DNA from: Stentor coeruleus
Taxonomy: Eukaryota > Ciliophora > Heterotrichea > Heterotrichida > Stentoridae
NCBI GenBank assembly: GCA_001970955.1
Contig: MPUH01000124.1
Coordinates: 36,551 to 100,550 of the forward strand
DNA length: 64,000 nucleotides
Direction of reading: 5' to 3'
In this document: positions 1 through 10,362 of the stretch, piece by piece
How positions within the stretch are numbered: the stretch's first letter is position 1
How the letters are laid out: every line of letters starts with the position of its first letter
Translations under genes and position numbers: made by a program
Notes under the pieces: model-generated
The model's input: only the letters and a program-made list of their open reading frames with translations
Databases searched by the model: none
Told to the model about the DNA's origin: nothing

Positions 1-556
1 TTTTTATTGTAATGGGATGAGATAAGAAGTGTGCATTTAGATAATGGACTTATATATAGAGGATTATAGGAGGTAAAGTTGAAGATTGGATGTTGGATTT
101 GTGGGTTTAAGTTTTTATATACAAAGTTGATGAATTGATGAGCATGTCTTAATATTTTACACATGGGTATTTTTATCATTTAAAACTTTAGTAAACATAC
201 TCTAACCTCTTACGTTTTCCGCAGATTTTGCTATATAAACTTATGATTTTATTTCAATCTCATCAGCCAAGTTAATAATAAGCTACACCTTAAAGTAAAA
301 ATTATCTAGACAGTTTTTTTATAATCATTTTCTCTATATAAGCCCTAACTTTTCTCTTTAAACCATAGCATAATTATTTTCCATATATCTTTCCATTTAA
401 AAGTACACTATTTCATCTCTTCTCTTTCTTCTATACCAAAAAGTTTCCTTTTAAATATACTCTTAATACCATTCGATCACTATTTACAGCCAGTATCCCT
501 TATATAAATTGAGATCAATATTATAAGCTTACTTAGTAATTACTCTAATTAGGCTA
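1..556. other. Left-edge non-coding stretch
   Basis: AT-rich sequence with no long open frame on either strand. One 15-nt string at 295-309 fits the local intron pattern (GTA, A at position 10, AG), but the flanking frames do not join into a protein, so I read it as chance. I see no RNA gene. Confidence 0.5.
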
Positions 557-913
557 TTAAGGTTTAGACACTATACAATGCCTATATCCATCTATCATGC
601 TTAAGATGCAATTTGAATCTTCTTCACTGATTTTTGACTCATTTAAGACAATTGTGTATATACTTACCCATTCATCAAACTCAGCAGTTGTTATTTCCAT
701 AGTTCTATGACCCTCTTTTAAAGCATCTTCAGGGTAATGACCTTCTGTGACTAGAGTGACTTCTAAAAGACCAATAAGCATGCTTTTAACATTATCAATA
801 TCTTTATCCACAAAATGGCGAGAGAGTAATCCTGAAGATGTGACTCTTGTGTAAAAAAGATTTAAAATATTGCTCCAGAATTCTGCACCACCATATTTTT
901 GGAAGAGATTCAT
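557..913 (-). CDS. Truncated (2/2) hemoglobin
   Basis: A 118-residue protein of the length expected for a single-domain truncated globin of the kind known in Paramecium and Tetrahymena. It begins with the family-typical pattern F-x-K-Y-G-G, continues with a helix around F-Y-x-R-V, and has a candidate proximal (F8) heme-binding histidine in the segment LKEGHRTMEIT at about residues 66-76. The expected role is binding O2 or NO in the cytosol. The frame is intact, unspliced, starts at ATG and ends with TAA. The family call rests on motif order; the subgroup (group I as in other ciliates) is inferred. Confidence 0.8.
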   Translation of the reverse strand: MNLFQKYGGAEFWSNILNLFYTRVTSSGLLSRHFVDKDIDNVKSMLIGLLEVTLVTEGHYPEDALKEGHRTMEITTAEFDEWVSIYTIVLNESKISEEDSNCILSMIDGYRHCIVSKP

Positions 914-1100
914 TTTATTATATGAAAAGAGATTAGTTTACTTTATCATGCTTTATAAAAATCATACACTTTAAATTGCCTAAAAGTTTAAATTCCCCCT
1001 AATTAATAAAACCACCAGAAGTCAATATTTTAAAATCATAATCACTTATAAACATAAAATAATCGCTATACTAAACTTCTAATATTCATTTCATTATATT

Positions 1101-2018
1101 TTAATACAATAATTTTATAGGACTAAGCGAAGGGGTTTTCAGCCCTTTAAACCTGGAATTTAATCTCCCTTCAATTTCCCTAGCATTCACAAGCCTAGGT
1201 GTAACAGCGCGTATTGGTGACTTTAACTTTTTCTTAACTCCAATCAATTTACTAAACCTTTCTAATGAAGATGTTTCATTATTAGTATTTCTCTGCAAAA
1301 GTTTCTGAGTTTTTATAATATTTTCATTAGGGTGTAGAATTTTCTTCAATATTTCAGGCAACTGAAGCTCAGAAGTTCTTACTGGAGTCAAACTTCTGAT
1401 CATTTTTTGCATCCATGGATAAAAGGATAGTCTTTGTGATTCTTTTAAATGCCTTTTATTATACAAATTCATTGAAACAAAAGCTGGGCTATCAATGGTT
1501 ATGCTTATACAATGCTGAATAATACGACAATACTCATTGACAAGTATGCTTTTAGCTAATGAATCGCAAGATTCGAAAATTGCATCGTAAAACTCAGCAA
1601 AAGTCAGCCCGAGCTTTTTAGAAAAGTCGATTTCTGAGTCAAATTTCAGGTTTTTATAGGCCAGATCAGGTATTTTCAGACTTTGTGGGTGCATTTTGTA
1701 TAGGGTTTCAAGGACTAATTCATGGATCTCTTTTGAGATTGCTTTTAAGGACAATGGGTTTATTAGTTTCCATAATCTGAGTATGCAGTTGAATAATGAT
1801 GGGTTTCTTTTGATTTCAAGTCTTTTGACTAATCCGGATATTGGATAGTAGTCTAAAAGGTTGCAGGATTTTCGGTATATTTTTACATTAGTTTTGTCGC
1901 TTGTGATTGGATGTTGAGGAGGAGGTATAGCTTCTCGATTAACAAGCCATTTAGATCCTCCACGATAAGAGGAACAAGGTCGGGAAAGAATCTCAATTTC
2001 AATCAAAAGATTCTCCAT
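1101..2018 (-). CDS. Orphan protein, 305 aa
   Basis: Uninterrupted 305-residue frame from an ATG shortly before a TAA-rich upstream spacer. I do not recognise a family. The protein is mixed alpha-helical in appearance in the middle (about residues 70-190) and has a basic Ser/Pro/Lys-rich C-terminal tail with SPI and SPIK motifs that look like proline-directed phosphorylation sites. There is no signal peptide or membrane segment. Codon use and G content resemble the confident genes nearby, so it is probably real. Confidence 0.65.
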   Translation of the reverse strand: MENLLIEIEILSRPCSSYRGGSKWLVNREAIPPPQHPITSDKTNVKIYRKSCNLLDYYPISGLVKRLEIKRNPSLFNCILRLWKLINPLSLKAISKEIHELVLETLYKMHPQSLKIPDLAYKNLKFDSEIDFSKKLGLTFAEFYDAIFESCDSLAKSILVNEYCRIIQHCISITIDSPAFVSMNLYNKRHLKESQRLSFYPWMQKMIRSLTPVRTSELQLPEILKKILHPNENIIKTQKLLQRNTNNETSSLERFSKLIGVKKKLKSPIRAVTPRLVNAREIEGRLNSRFKGLKTPSLSPIKLLY

Positions 2019-2684
2019 AAGTAGATTTAGTTTTAATATATTTAGTGTCGTTCTTAAAATGATTTAGATTCAAGTTTTGTAATTTTTAGTTGTTTAGTTT
2101 TCCTTGGCAAAAATTATTTTTTTCATTTAAACCATTCCAATCAAGACATGATTCCATAGCGATAATATATCAAAGCATATATATACTTTATAATTGTTCA
2201 TCTCTTTATCTTTATAAACTAGTTTAAGCTGTTTACCATTATCAAACACTTTTCCCCTAAAAAGTTTTATTACAATAAAAATATTTAAGCCGCTTTTTTT
2301 TCTTTTTTCTTTCTTTCTAAGAGGTGAAATCATGAAAAATTTGTCAAATTTTTAATTACGAGGATAATGAACTTGCTAATATATATATACTTTTAAGCCT
2401 ATTTGAATAAAATCTTACCTAAAATAATATGGTTATAAATAAATAGCATGATGAACAGAGTAGTGTTTGATCGCCTGATTATTTTCTAGAATTACACTGA
2501 CTTTATACAAATCCCTAACTTATACTAATAAATCTTAATACACTTCAAAGCCCAAATCTACTATAGGTCTATCATATCAAAATCCATTACTTTTCACTAT
2601 AACCCAGCTAAGTCAAGAATCAATTTTTTTAGCCAAGTTCGTAGGTGTATATATTATTAAAAGGTAAAAACTAAACAGAGTTAA

Positions 2685-2956
2685 GCCAATAAACTCATTT
2701 TACACATAAAATTCCACTATAGTAAAGTTTAAGGTATTATATGCAATAACTCTGGGGTCTCTGTCTAAAGCATTATGACAGTACAAGAAACCAACAAATA
2801 TTCTTAGCTAATATTAACGCTTATAGAACAAGCTTTTTCGATGATTTGGGAATTTGACTGCGGAAATGATCTAATTTTCCTCAGAGTCAAATCAAGAAAA
2901 ATAAAGTCATGGTCGTCCCAAATAAAGATTATTGTTAATATTTGTCCAACGTCTAA
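2685..2956 (+). pseudogene. Roadblock/LC7 dynein light chain relic
   Basis: Translating this strand gives most of a roadblock-type dynein light chain in one frame: a GIICNNSG strand (compare the family's GIIVVN-EG), then ETNKYS, then the signature NDLIFLRVKS, followed after a one-base shift in an A-run near 2897 by KVMVVPNKDY. The frame is broken by TAA at 2730, TAA at 2766, TAG near 2805 and TAA near 2937. No 15-nt intron matching the local rule removes these stops. The intact family member is about 95-105 aa and links dynein intermediate chains. I read this as a recently decayed copy. Confidence 0.6.
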
Positions 2957-4181
2957 ATACTTAGTTTTTTAATAGACAAATGTTATAATATATTTCTATA
3001 GTCTTAACTACTAATCATATTTTTAGCATAAAAATTCAGATCAAGCTGCATGCTGGCTTACTAAAATAGAAAGGGATATGGCAAGATACTATAAAATCAT
3101 CAGAAGATAAGAAAAAGCACATGATTTACGCTAAAGATCAGAAATTTGATGTTAAGAATTTGCATTAAACTGAAGGCCACTAATAGAAAATGAAAATTCG
3201 GAAAAATATGCTATAGGAAAATATTAAAGTCAAGGTTTGAATTAGTGAAGTTTGATTGATAATAGACCTGATTTAATTATCAGATATGATTTCAAGTAGT
3301 GGATTATGGTTAATATATTATGATATGTATATTTAAGCTATATCTTTTTATAATATTTTAGCTTATGGGTTGAATAGATGCTTTAGGCTATAGATAAAAT
3401 GCTCTGTTTAAAGCGAGCTTGTGTACGATTCAAGCGTGAAATAAGCTAAAGTATGAATTTAATATATTAATTTCTGACGGCTGTAAAAACCTTATAGATT
3501 GTATAGATATCTCTTAATAAATACATTTGCCAAGTGAAATCCTTCCAGTCACTGTCAAAACTAACAAAATCCCTTAAGTTTATTCACAAGATTTTGATTA
3601 TAGGTAAAAATAATTTTTCTTACACTATAAGTTCTTTATTATTAAAGAGTTGTGAACAACCCTAAAGCATCACAGCTTAAAATTTGCCTTAACCCTATTT
3701 CAAATTTTTATAACAAATGCTAATTAATAGTCAAAAAGATATGCATAATTATTCAAAGACATAATAATTATCATCATTATAATAAGATAATAAATATATC
3801 TTGATAACAAGCAACTATGCACATCTTTTATCACCTTAATAACCCTAAGGAAAATATTTTACAAATCCAAATTTCTTTCCACAACATAAATTGTAGGTAA
3901 ATATAATTTATAACAATATGATAACAATCATATCCTTAAAATATAAATCTATAAATTTTATGTTTTTATAAACCACACTTAATCCCAATATCTTTAAATC
4001 CTCCATTTATATCTTTCAGCTTTATTATAAAAGTCCTAAACTTTATCTTAATAGAAAAATCCAATATAAAATTTATAAATTTTCCACTACTTCAATTTTC
4101 AAAACCAATATTCCTAATCCCAAAACCCATCTTCCAAGACAACATTTTAAAAATCCATGCTTAATTTCACCATAATTATAT
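2957..4181. other. Gap with faint coding relic
   Basis: About 1.2 kb without an intact gene. On the plus strand around 3030-3200 one frame reads like a basic helical protein (KIERDMARYYKIIRR and so on) with TAA and TGA interruptions, which suggests decayed coding sequence; no family is assignable. The rest is AT-rich and shows nothing I can name. Confidence 0.35.
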
Positions 4182-4913
4182 ATGGAAGACTCAGTCGCTT
4201 CGTAACTTTTACTTAGTCGGAAGATTTTTATTGGTGGATTGTCTCCACAGACTACCAAAGAGTCCCTGAGAAACTATTTCAGCGCTTTCGGAGAAGTCCA
4301 AGATTGTATTTTAATGGCTGATCGAGCCACAGGACGTTCACGTTGTTTTGGTTTTATTACAATGAAAGACCCTTCTGAAATAGAAAAAGTCTTATCCCAA
4401 GACCATAATTTAGATGGTAGAAAAATCGACTGCAAACAAGCTGTACCACGTGAAGCAGCAACGAACCCTCCAGTTTTGAGCCAAGACCTTTTCAAGACCA
4501 AAAAAATGTTTGTCGGAGGCTTGCCTCAAGATGTGACTGAAGAGGCTTTTAAAGGGTTTTTTGAACAGTTTGGGGAAGTCGAAGATAGTGTTGTGATGCT
4601 GGATAGGGAAACAGGCCGGCCTAGGGGTTTTGGCTTTGTAACATTTAAGTCGGAGGACTCTGCGGACAAGGTGCTAGAAAACCATAGTAAAAACTACATC
4701 AATGGCAAGTGGGTTGAGTGCAAAAAGGCAACACCCAAACAAAACCCCCCTGCAAGCCATAGTCAAAATGCTTATGCTCCAGCTTATATGATGTATCCTT
4801 ATAACACACAAGCAAATTACCCGTATTACTATGATTACCCAAGGTTCGAGTATAATCCTTTAGCTATTTTCACGCCAAACGAGGCTTATAATGATAATTC
4901 AAAGAACCTTTAA
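4182..4913 (+). CDS. Two-RRM hnRNP/Musashi-like RNA-binding protein
   Basis: Spliced gene: exon 4182-4201, intron 4202-4216 (GTAACTTTTACTTAG), exon 4217-4913, giving 238 aa. Splicing restores the missing first strand of RRM1 (KIFIGGLSPQTT) behind a start at MEDSVAS. RRM1 spans about residues 8-85 with RNP1 RCFGFITM; RRM2 spans about 96-170 with RNP2 KMFVGGL and RNP1 RGFGFVTF. The tail is rich in Tyr, Asn and Pro. Tandem RRMs of this type (Musashi, DAZAP1, hnRNP A/B) bind mRNA in nucleus or cytoplasm. Without the intron the frame would start inside RRM1, which is why the upstream ATG is chosen. Confidence 0.92.
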
Positions 4914-4952
4914 TCGGTATATTTGCTTTATATTTCTGGTTAGATATAATAA

Positions 4953-6524
4953 ATGGCATATCCTAAAAACCAATACATTCGACCTTTACTCACTGATATG
5001 TATCAATTAACCATGTGTTATGCTTATTGGAAAAACAACCACCACAACGACTACGCGGTATTCGATGCATTTTTTAGGAAATGCCCATTTAAAGGCGAAT
5101 ATACAATTTTTGGAGGTGTTGGGGAAATTATAGAACTTCTCGAGAATTTTAGATTCAATGAAAGTGAAATTGCATATATAAAATCATTGATGCCTCATGC
5201 AGAAGATGAGTTTTTTAATTACTTAGCGTCTATTGATGCATCAGAACTTAAAGTATGGATGGTCCCAGATGGTACAGTTGTATTCCCCAGAATCAATTTA
5301 ATTCGTGTTGAAGGTCCTTTGGCTATAGCTCAATTATGTGAAACTACTTTATTAGTGCTTTGCAATTTCTCATCACTTATCACAACAAATGCAGCGAGGT
5401 TTAGGAAAGCTGCTGGAGCTGATAAGCATCTTTCTGAGTTTGGTTCTCGTAGAGCCCAAGGTACAGATGGGGCAATGACAGCTAGTAAATATAGTTATGT
5501 TGGGGGTTTTGATAGTACAAGCAACTTATTAGCAGGGATGATTCATAAAATACCAACAATTGGTACACATGCTCATGCTTATGTGGTTAGTTATTCAGGA
5601 CCTAGTGATTTACATAATCCACTTTTCAAAGGGGTCAATTTATATGAACTTGCAGATAAATACCGTAAGGAGTCAGGGTTAAAAACTAATGATGGGGAAT
5701 TAGCAGCTTTTTCTAGTTATGCTATAGCTTATCCTGATAGATTTTTAGCTCTAGTAGACACTTATGATACTTTATCAAGTGGGGTCCCAAACTTCATTTT
5801 TACAGCTTTAGCACTTAATGAATTAGGGCATAAGGCTTATGGAATACGTTTAGACTCAGGGGATTTGGCATATTTATCTTTAGAATCCAAAAAGCTTTTT
5901 AGCAAATATGCTGAAAAGTACTCAGTGAATTTTGACCACCTAATGATTGTTGCTAGCAACGACATAAATGAGTCTGTATTAAGGTCTTTAAATGAACAAG
6001 GACATGCAATTAACGCTTTTGGTATCGGGACTAACCTAGTAACATGTCAAGCCCAACCTGCTTTAGGTATGGTATATAAACTTGTAGAAGTTCGTAATAC
6101 CCCAAGGATAAAAATTTCTAATGAAAAGGACAAAGTTACTATTCCATGTCAAAAAAAAGCATTTAGACTATACGGAAATGATGGTATTGCTATATGTGAT
6201 ATCATGACAAGGGCAACAGATCCTGATCCTGAAGTTGGGAAGAAAATCATGGCAAGAAGTCCACTTGATGAGAAAAAAAGGATGTTTGTCATTCCAAGCA
6301 AAGTCGAAGCTTTAAATGAATTGTTTTGGGATGGAAGACTTGTTAAACCTGTCGCAAATTTAGAAGAAAGCAGAACTCGATTGATTTCTCAGTTAAGGAC
6401 TATAAGAAGTGATATTACTAGGGAAACTAATCCAACTCCTTATAAAGTATCCTTGACTTCATCACTGTATGATTTTATGATGAACCTTTGGGAAATGGAA
6501 GTTCCAATACCTGAGTACCATTAG
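4953..6524 (+). CDS. NAPRT: Nicotinate phosphoribosyltransferase
   Basis: 523-residue protein, close to the usual length of the eukaryotic enzyme (about 540). It converts nicotinate, PRPP and ATP to nicotinate mononucleotide, the first step of the Preiss-Handler route to NAD, in the cytosol. Family landmarks seen: YQLTMCYAYW near the N-terminus, EFGSRRAQGTDGAM and the SYVGGFDSTSN segment in the centre, GTHAHAYV carrying the candidate phosphorylated histidine, RLDSGDLAYLS, and SNDINE with GIGTNLVTC. The frame is intact and unspliced, ATG to TAG. It starts 39 bases after the RRM gene on the same strand. Confidence 0.97.
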   Translation: MAYPKNQYIRPLLTDMYQLTMCYAYWKNNHHNDYAVFDAFFRKCPFKGEYTIFGGVGEIIELLENFRFNESEIAYIKSLMPHAEDEFFNYLASIDASELKVWMVPDGTVVFPRINLIRVEGPLAIAQLCETTLLVLCNFSSLITTNAARFRKAAGADKHLSEFGSRRAQGTDGAMTASKYSYVGGFDSTSNLLAGMIHKIPTIGTHAHAYVVSYSGPSDLHNPLFKGVNLYELADKYRKESGLKTNDGELAAFSSYAIAYPDRFLALVDTYDTLSSGVPNFIFTALALNELGHKAYGIRLDSGDLAYLSLESKKLFSKYAEKYSVNFDHLMIVASNDINESVLRSLNEQGHAINAFGIGTNLVTCQAQPALGMVYKLVEVRNTPRIKISNEKDKVTIPCQKKAFRLYGNDGIAICDIMTRATDPDPEVGKKIMARSPLDEKKRMFVIPSKVEALNELFWDGRLVKPVANLEESRTRLISQLRTIRSDITRETNPTPYKVSLTSSLYDFMMNLWEMEVPIPEYH

Positions 6525-6554
6525 ATAATAGTTTTTTTTAGTTTTTGGAATATA

Positions 6555-7085
6555 ATGTTTTTTATACTGAATCTTAAAAAGAACTTGCTTGTTACACCTG
6601 AATATTTAGGTAAGAAACTGTCCACTCAGTTACTGAATTTACTTAAAAGAGCTGTTGAAGGATCTTTTAACCCGCGACATGGGTATTTGGTTAAAGTTCT
6701 TACTGTGGATAAGTATGGAGAAGGCAAGGTTCAAGATGGATCTGGTGATGTTCTGTTCCCACTTTCTTACAAAGCTTTGGTATTTATGCCATATAAAGAT
6801 GAAGTCTTGGATGGGATTGTTACTAATGTTTTACCTGAAGGATTCATGGCATCAGTTGGACCCATGAGTTTATTTATTAGTTCACAGAAACTTCCTACAG
6901 ATTACAGAATTGATATGGAAAATCGTCCTCATCCTCGTTGGACTAATGTTAATGATAGCACATCACATGTTCAAGTAGGATCTGATGTAAGAGTAAAAAT
7001 TATTGGCATCAGGATTAATGGAAACGAAATCCTAGGTGTTTGTGACATGAGTGAAAGTCACTTAGGGCCTATTAAAGTTAGATAA
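6555..7085 (+). CDS. RPB7: RNA polymerase II subunit RPB7
   Basis: 176 aa, matching the size of RPB7 (about 170). The first half carries the SHS2-like tip domain with the conserved LLVTPEYLG opening and the GYLVKVLTVD and GKVQDGSGDVLFPLSY segments; the second half is an S1/OB fold with DGIVTNVLPEGFMASVGPM. RPB7 pairs with RPB4 on the stalk of RNA polymerase II and contacts nascent RNA. The family copies in Pol I and Pol III (RPA43, RPC25) are less like this sequence. Intact, unspliced, TAA stop, 30 bp after NAPRT. Confidence 0.93.
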   Translation: MFFILNLKKNLLVTPEYLGKKLSTQLLNLLKRAVEGSFNPRHGYLVKVLTVDKYGEGKVQDGSGDVLFPLSYKALVFMPYKDEVLDGIVTNVLPEGFMASVGPMSLFISSQKLPTDYRIDMENRPHPRWTNVNDSTSHVQVGSDVRVKIIGIRINGNEILGVCDMSESHLGPIKVR

Positions 7086-7163
7086 TACTCAAGTTTATTC
7101 AAAATCAATAAAATTCTTAACTCTGGAATGNCCTATTAAAGTTAGATAATACTCAAGTTTATT
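7068..7163. repeat. Single-N join flanked by 32-bp direct copy
   Basis: Bases 7068-7099 are repeated exactly at 7132-7163, and the second copy directly follows a lone N at 7131. The repeat includes the last codons of RPB7 and its stop. This looks like an unresolved overlap at a scaffold join rather than biology. True sequence here is probably shorter by about 64 bp. Confidence 0.85.
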
Positions 7164-7172
7164 TAGAATATT

Positions 7173-9641
7173 ATGATGAAAATAAAGCACGGGAGCTTTA
7201 AAGACTGCCTGCTTCGTGTACCTTTTATCCCAAGTACTAATACAGTTAAAGTTACAGACCAAGGACGGACCATTTATTTCTACTGCATACGTGGAGGGGA
7301 TTATTATGAACTATCATCATTATATGCAAAAGCTTTAAATTTGGATGAAGACAGACTGGTAACTATTGAAGGAGTTCAGCCCAGACTATTAAAAAAAGTT
7401 GAAATTGAGCCAGCAGACGAAGATTCGTGGGATGTTATTTCTTATAACACGAGCTTTGTTGAAAATAATTTCTTAGCTCAGATGCGAGCTGTGCAAGTAT
7501 CTGGGTCTTTTCCATTATGGGTGCATAATATCTGTGTCTGGCTTCGCGTTGTATCTCTCGATGGTGACTGGGGCCTTCTCCAACTAGACTCTGAAATCCT
7601 TGTCAAGCCCAAAGAGCGAAAACGTAAAGTCCCATTCAAAACTCTCCGAGCTCTCCCTGGCTCTCTCTATCTAACAACAAATTCCTTCCCCGACAACACC
7701 ATTTTAGCCTGCTCCTTAAACACATGTATCATTCTAGGCATCTGTAAAAACGGTGACTGTCCAGAAAATCATATCTCATCAAATCTCCTTCAAAAATTCT
7801 CCAAATATAAAATCAGCCAATTACTAACAACCCAAGATAACACCTTGTCTTTTCTACACAAATTTTCCCTTGAAGTAAAAATTTCTCCAGGAGAATTTTC
7901 AGCAAATTGTTCTAGAGAAGATCTTCATGAAATCTCAAAACTATACCCAAAACTCATGATTTTCAATGGAATGAAATTAGATTTTCAAGATAAAATCATT
8001 ACTTTTTCACTAAAAACAAATGTTAACCAGCAAGAATGGCTTGGGTTTATATTATTGACGAATTATGCGCTTATAACTTGTAATCCACCTTGCATATTAG
8101 CCCCATTACAACAGAAGGTATTGAAGCTTCCATCTTTTATTGAATTAGCTGAACAAATTGTTGAGAATTCTAATCGGAATGTATTGGTTGTTGTTGAAGG
8201 AGCACCTGGAGTTGGAAAATCTTCTGCTGTTGCATTAGGAATACAAGCTTTTGAAAAGAAACTTATTGCTTCGGTAAAAGTTGAATGCAGAGGGTTTAGT
8301 AGAAAAGAGTTTGGAAATAGGATTATTGAAGCTGTAGAAATAGCTGAGGAAAAAACTCCAGCTGTAGTTGTGGTTGAAGATTTGGATATGTCGTGTGCGA
8401 AAGTTGAGGACTTACAGACTGAAGAAGGAAAGCTTAGTTCAAGTCAGAATTCTTTATATTTACTGGCAGTTTTGGATAAGTATCGGCAGTCGAAAGATAT
8501 GATGTTTGTGGTCACATGCAAGCATAAGTCTTGCTTACACCCACTTCTAACAACCTCTGGGTACTTTTTCTGCACTTTAGCTATTCCAGCACTTACACTC
8601 CCTGACACCTCACTTATTTTCTCCGAATACTTCAACAACCTTTCCATCTCCTCCTTAACTTCCTACCTCAAAAGCTTTACAGTTTCCGACATTTTTCAAT
8701 TCTGCCGCCTTTCCCTCCTCCAACTCCAAGGCTCAGAAATAACTAGTGAATCACTTAGCCAGTTTCTTAAAACCTACACTCCACAAGCTTTAGAAAAAAA
8801 AGACATAACTTCAGCAATAAAATGGTCAGACATAGGTGGAATGTTTTCATCCAAACAAAAAATCGAAGAAGCATTCAAATTTCCTGTAAAATACAGTGAC
8901 CTCTATTCAACTTACCCTCTCAAGCTTCGATCAGGAATGCTACTTTTTGGTCCACCAGGTTGCGGGAAGACTCTTATCGCCTCAGCAATTCCAGAAATGT
9001 GTGAAATGACAATGATAACAGTAAAAGGCCCAGAACTACTTAATAAATATATAGGTGCATCAGAACAATCTGTAAGAGAAGTTTTTGATAGAGCTAAAAG
9101 GGTTAAACCTTGTGCTATAGTATTTGATGAATTTGAAGCTATTGTCCCTAAAAGAGGTTCTGGAAGTACTGCAGTGACTGATAGGATTGTAAACCAATTT
9201 TTATGTGAATTAGATGGTGTAGAATCTAGAGGGAATGTTTATGTTATTGCTGTATCTTCAAGACCTGAACTTATTGATCCTGCTTTATTAAGACCAGGTC
9301 GTCTTGATTTTCATGTTTACTGTGGTTTTCCGAATGAACTGGAAAGAGCTGATATTTTTAGGATTATGTGTGGGAAGATATCAGTGCAGGGGGATTTTTA
9401 TAGGGCTGGAAATGCAACGAATGGGTTTACAGCAGCAGATATACAGGGAGTGATGAATAATTTACAGATTGGAATGGCCCATGGGAAGTTTGAGAATATC
9501 ACTGAGGAACTTATTTTGTTGGAGATTGAGAAATCCAAGCCATCTTTTTCGAAGAGTCAGATTGAGGAGTATGAAGAAAGGTTTAGGAATTTTGTACACA
9601 AAAAAGTGCAGGAGGTAGGAAAAAGATTGGCTTTGATATAA
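7173..9641 (+). CDS. PEX1: Peroxisomal AAA ATPase PEX1
   Basis: 822-residue protein with a PEX1-type N-terminal domain (residues 1 to about 160, opening KHGSFKDCLLRVP) and two AAA modules. The first has a Walker A at about residue 341 (EGAPGVGKSS) and a degenerate Walker B (VVVVEDLD). The second has Walker A at about 591 (LLFGPPGCGKT), the PEX1-like block VKGPELLNKYIGASEQ, Walker B IVFDEFEAI with acidic E, and DPALLRPGRLD. PEX1 with PEX6 pulls PEX5 receptor off the peroxisome membrane. It is shorter than yeast or human PEX1 (about 1,040 and 1,280). ATG follows the N join by 42 bp; TAA stop. Confidence 0.93.
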   Translation: MMKIKHGSFKDCLLRVPFIPSTNTVKVTDQGRTIYFYCIRGGDYYELSSLYAKALNLDEDRLVTIEGVQPRLLKKVEIEPADEDSWDVISYNTSFVENNFLAQMRAVQVSGSFPLWVHNICVWLRVVSLDGDWGLLQLDSEILVKPKERKRKVPFKTLRALPGSLYLTTNSFPDNTILACSLNTCIILGICKNGDCPENHISSNLLQKFSKYKISQLLTTQDNTLSFLHKFSLEVKISPGEFSANCSREDLHEISKLYPKLMIFNGMKLDFQDKIITFSLKTNVNQQEWLGFILLTNYALITCNPPCILAPLQQKVLKLPSFIELAEQIVENSNRNVLVVVEGAPGVGKSSAVALGIQAFEKKLIASVKVECRGFSRKEFGNRIIEAVEIAEEKTPAVVVVEDLDMSCAKVEDLQTEEGKLSSSQNSLYLLAVLDKYRQSKDMMFVVTCKHKSCLHPLLTTSGYFFCTLAIPALTLPDTSLIFSEYFNNLSISSLTSYLKSFTVSDIFQFCRLSLLQLQGSEITSESLSQFLKTYTPQALEKKDITSAIKWSDIGGMFSSKQKIEEAFKFPVKYSDLYSTYPLKLRSGMLLFGPPGCGKTLIASAIPEMCEMTMITVKGPELLNKYIGASEQSVREVFDRAKRVKPCAIVFDEFEAIVPKRGSGSTAVTDRIVNQFLCELDGVESRGNVYVIAVSSRPELIDPALLRPGRLDFHVYCGFPNELERADIFRIMCGKISVQGDFYRAGNATNGFTAADIQGVMNNLQIGMAHGKFENITEELILLEIEKSKPSFSKSQIEEYEERFRNFVHKKVQEVGKRLALI

Positions 9642-9902
9642 ATTTATATAGGATTTAGGACTTAAAATGAGTGCTTTGGTAGTATAGAGTATTTTTTTTA
9701 TATATCATATAAAGAAACACAGATATTATATGTTAATTATAGTTATTTATAGTTATTTATATAATATTTATATATCAAAAATTATATAAATCTTTATGCT
9801 ATCCATAAGCCAAACAATATCCACAGCTGTTTTTTAAATCTAAAATTGCCCTTACATCACATTCAAAGTCTAATCTTATTATTTTTCTATATATCTTACT
9901 TA

Positions 9903-10334
9903 TTAATCCTTTTTCTCCTGTCCCTCAACTTCTGATGATGACGACTCTTCATCATCCTCTTCTTCACTACTCGGATTATTCTCATATCTATATTCCCCTA
10001 CCTCATCTTCTTCCTCACTTTCCTCCTCATCTTCATCCTCTTCATCTTCTTCTTCACCCATTTCCCTCCTTTTATTCTCTTCTTCCTCAATCTCCTTCTG
10101 TTCCTGTTCAATATCTTTTTTTTCTTAATATCCCTTACTCTTATCTATAGTCCGCGGCAACAATGCTTTAATCTGTAGCACCTTCTCATTCTTCGGATCC
10201 TTAGCCAAAACTACCTAAAACTTACTTTCATCAGCAATCCTAAGCGCTTGTTCAAATTCCTTTTCCTGCAAATACAATATCATCTACATATCAAATACCT
10301 GCATCATACTCTCCATCACATCACCTGTACTCAT
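9903..10334 (-). CDS. Spliced acidic-tail protein with TPR-like helices
   Basis: Four exons (10299-10334, 10226-10283, 10139-10210, 9903-10123) separated by three 15-nt introns at 10284-10298, 10211-10225 and 10124-10138, giving 128 aa. Each intron carries or creates an in-frame stop if retained, so unspliced reading fails three times. The N-terminal half has a TPR-like helix pair ending ALRIADEILAKDPKNEKVLQ; the C-terminal half is almost all Glu, Asp and Ser. This resembles the short helical unit of glutamate-rich protein 2 (ERICH2), but that link is tentative. Gene structure is well supported, function is not known. Confidence 0.8.
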
Positions 10335-10362
10335 ATTAATATTTTACTAAAATACTCTAATC

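Noticed and set aside
295-309. 15-nt string fitting the intron rule
   Set aside because: Flanking frames do not combine into a protein; about 20 such strings per strand are expected by chance in 64 kb.
2127-2333. 68-codon minus-strand frame
   Set aside because: Lys-rich start then Ile/Tyr/Phe-rich text without domain or relation to neighbours; length fits chance in AT-rich DNA.
4073-4258. 61-codon minus-strand frame over the RRM gene start
   Set aside because: Antisense to exon 1, the intron and the start of RRM1, which is well supported on the plus strand.
9935-10150. 71-codon plus-strand His/Leu/Pro-rich frame
   Set aside because: Antisense to the acidic tail of the spliced gene; composition is explained by reverse complement of GAA/GAT codons.
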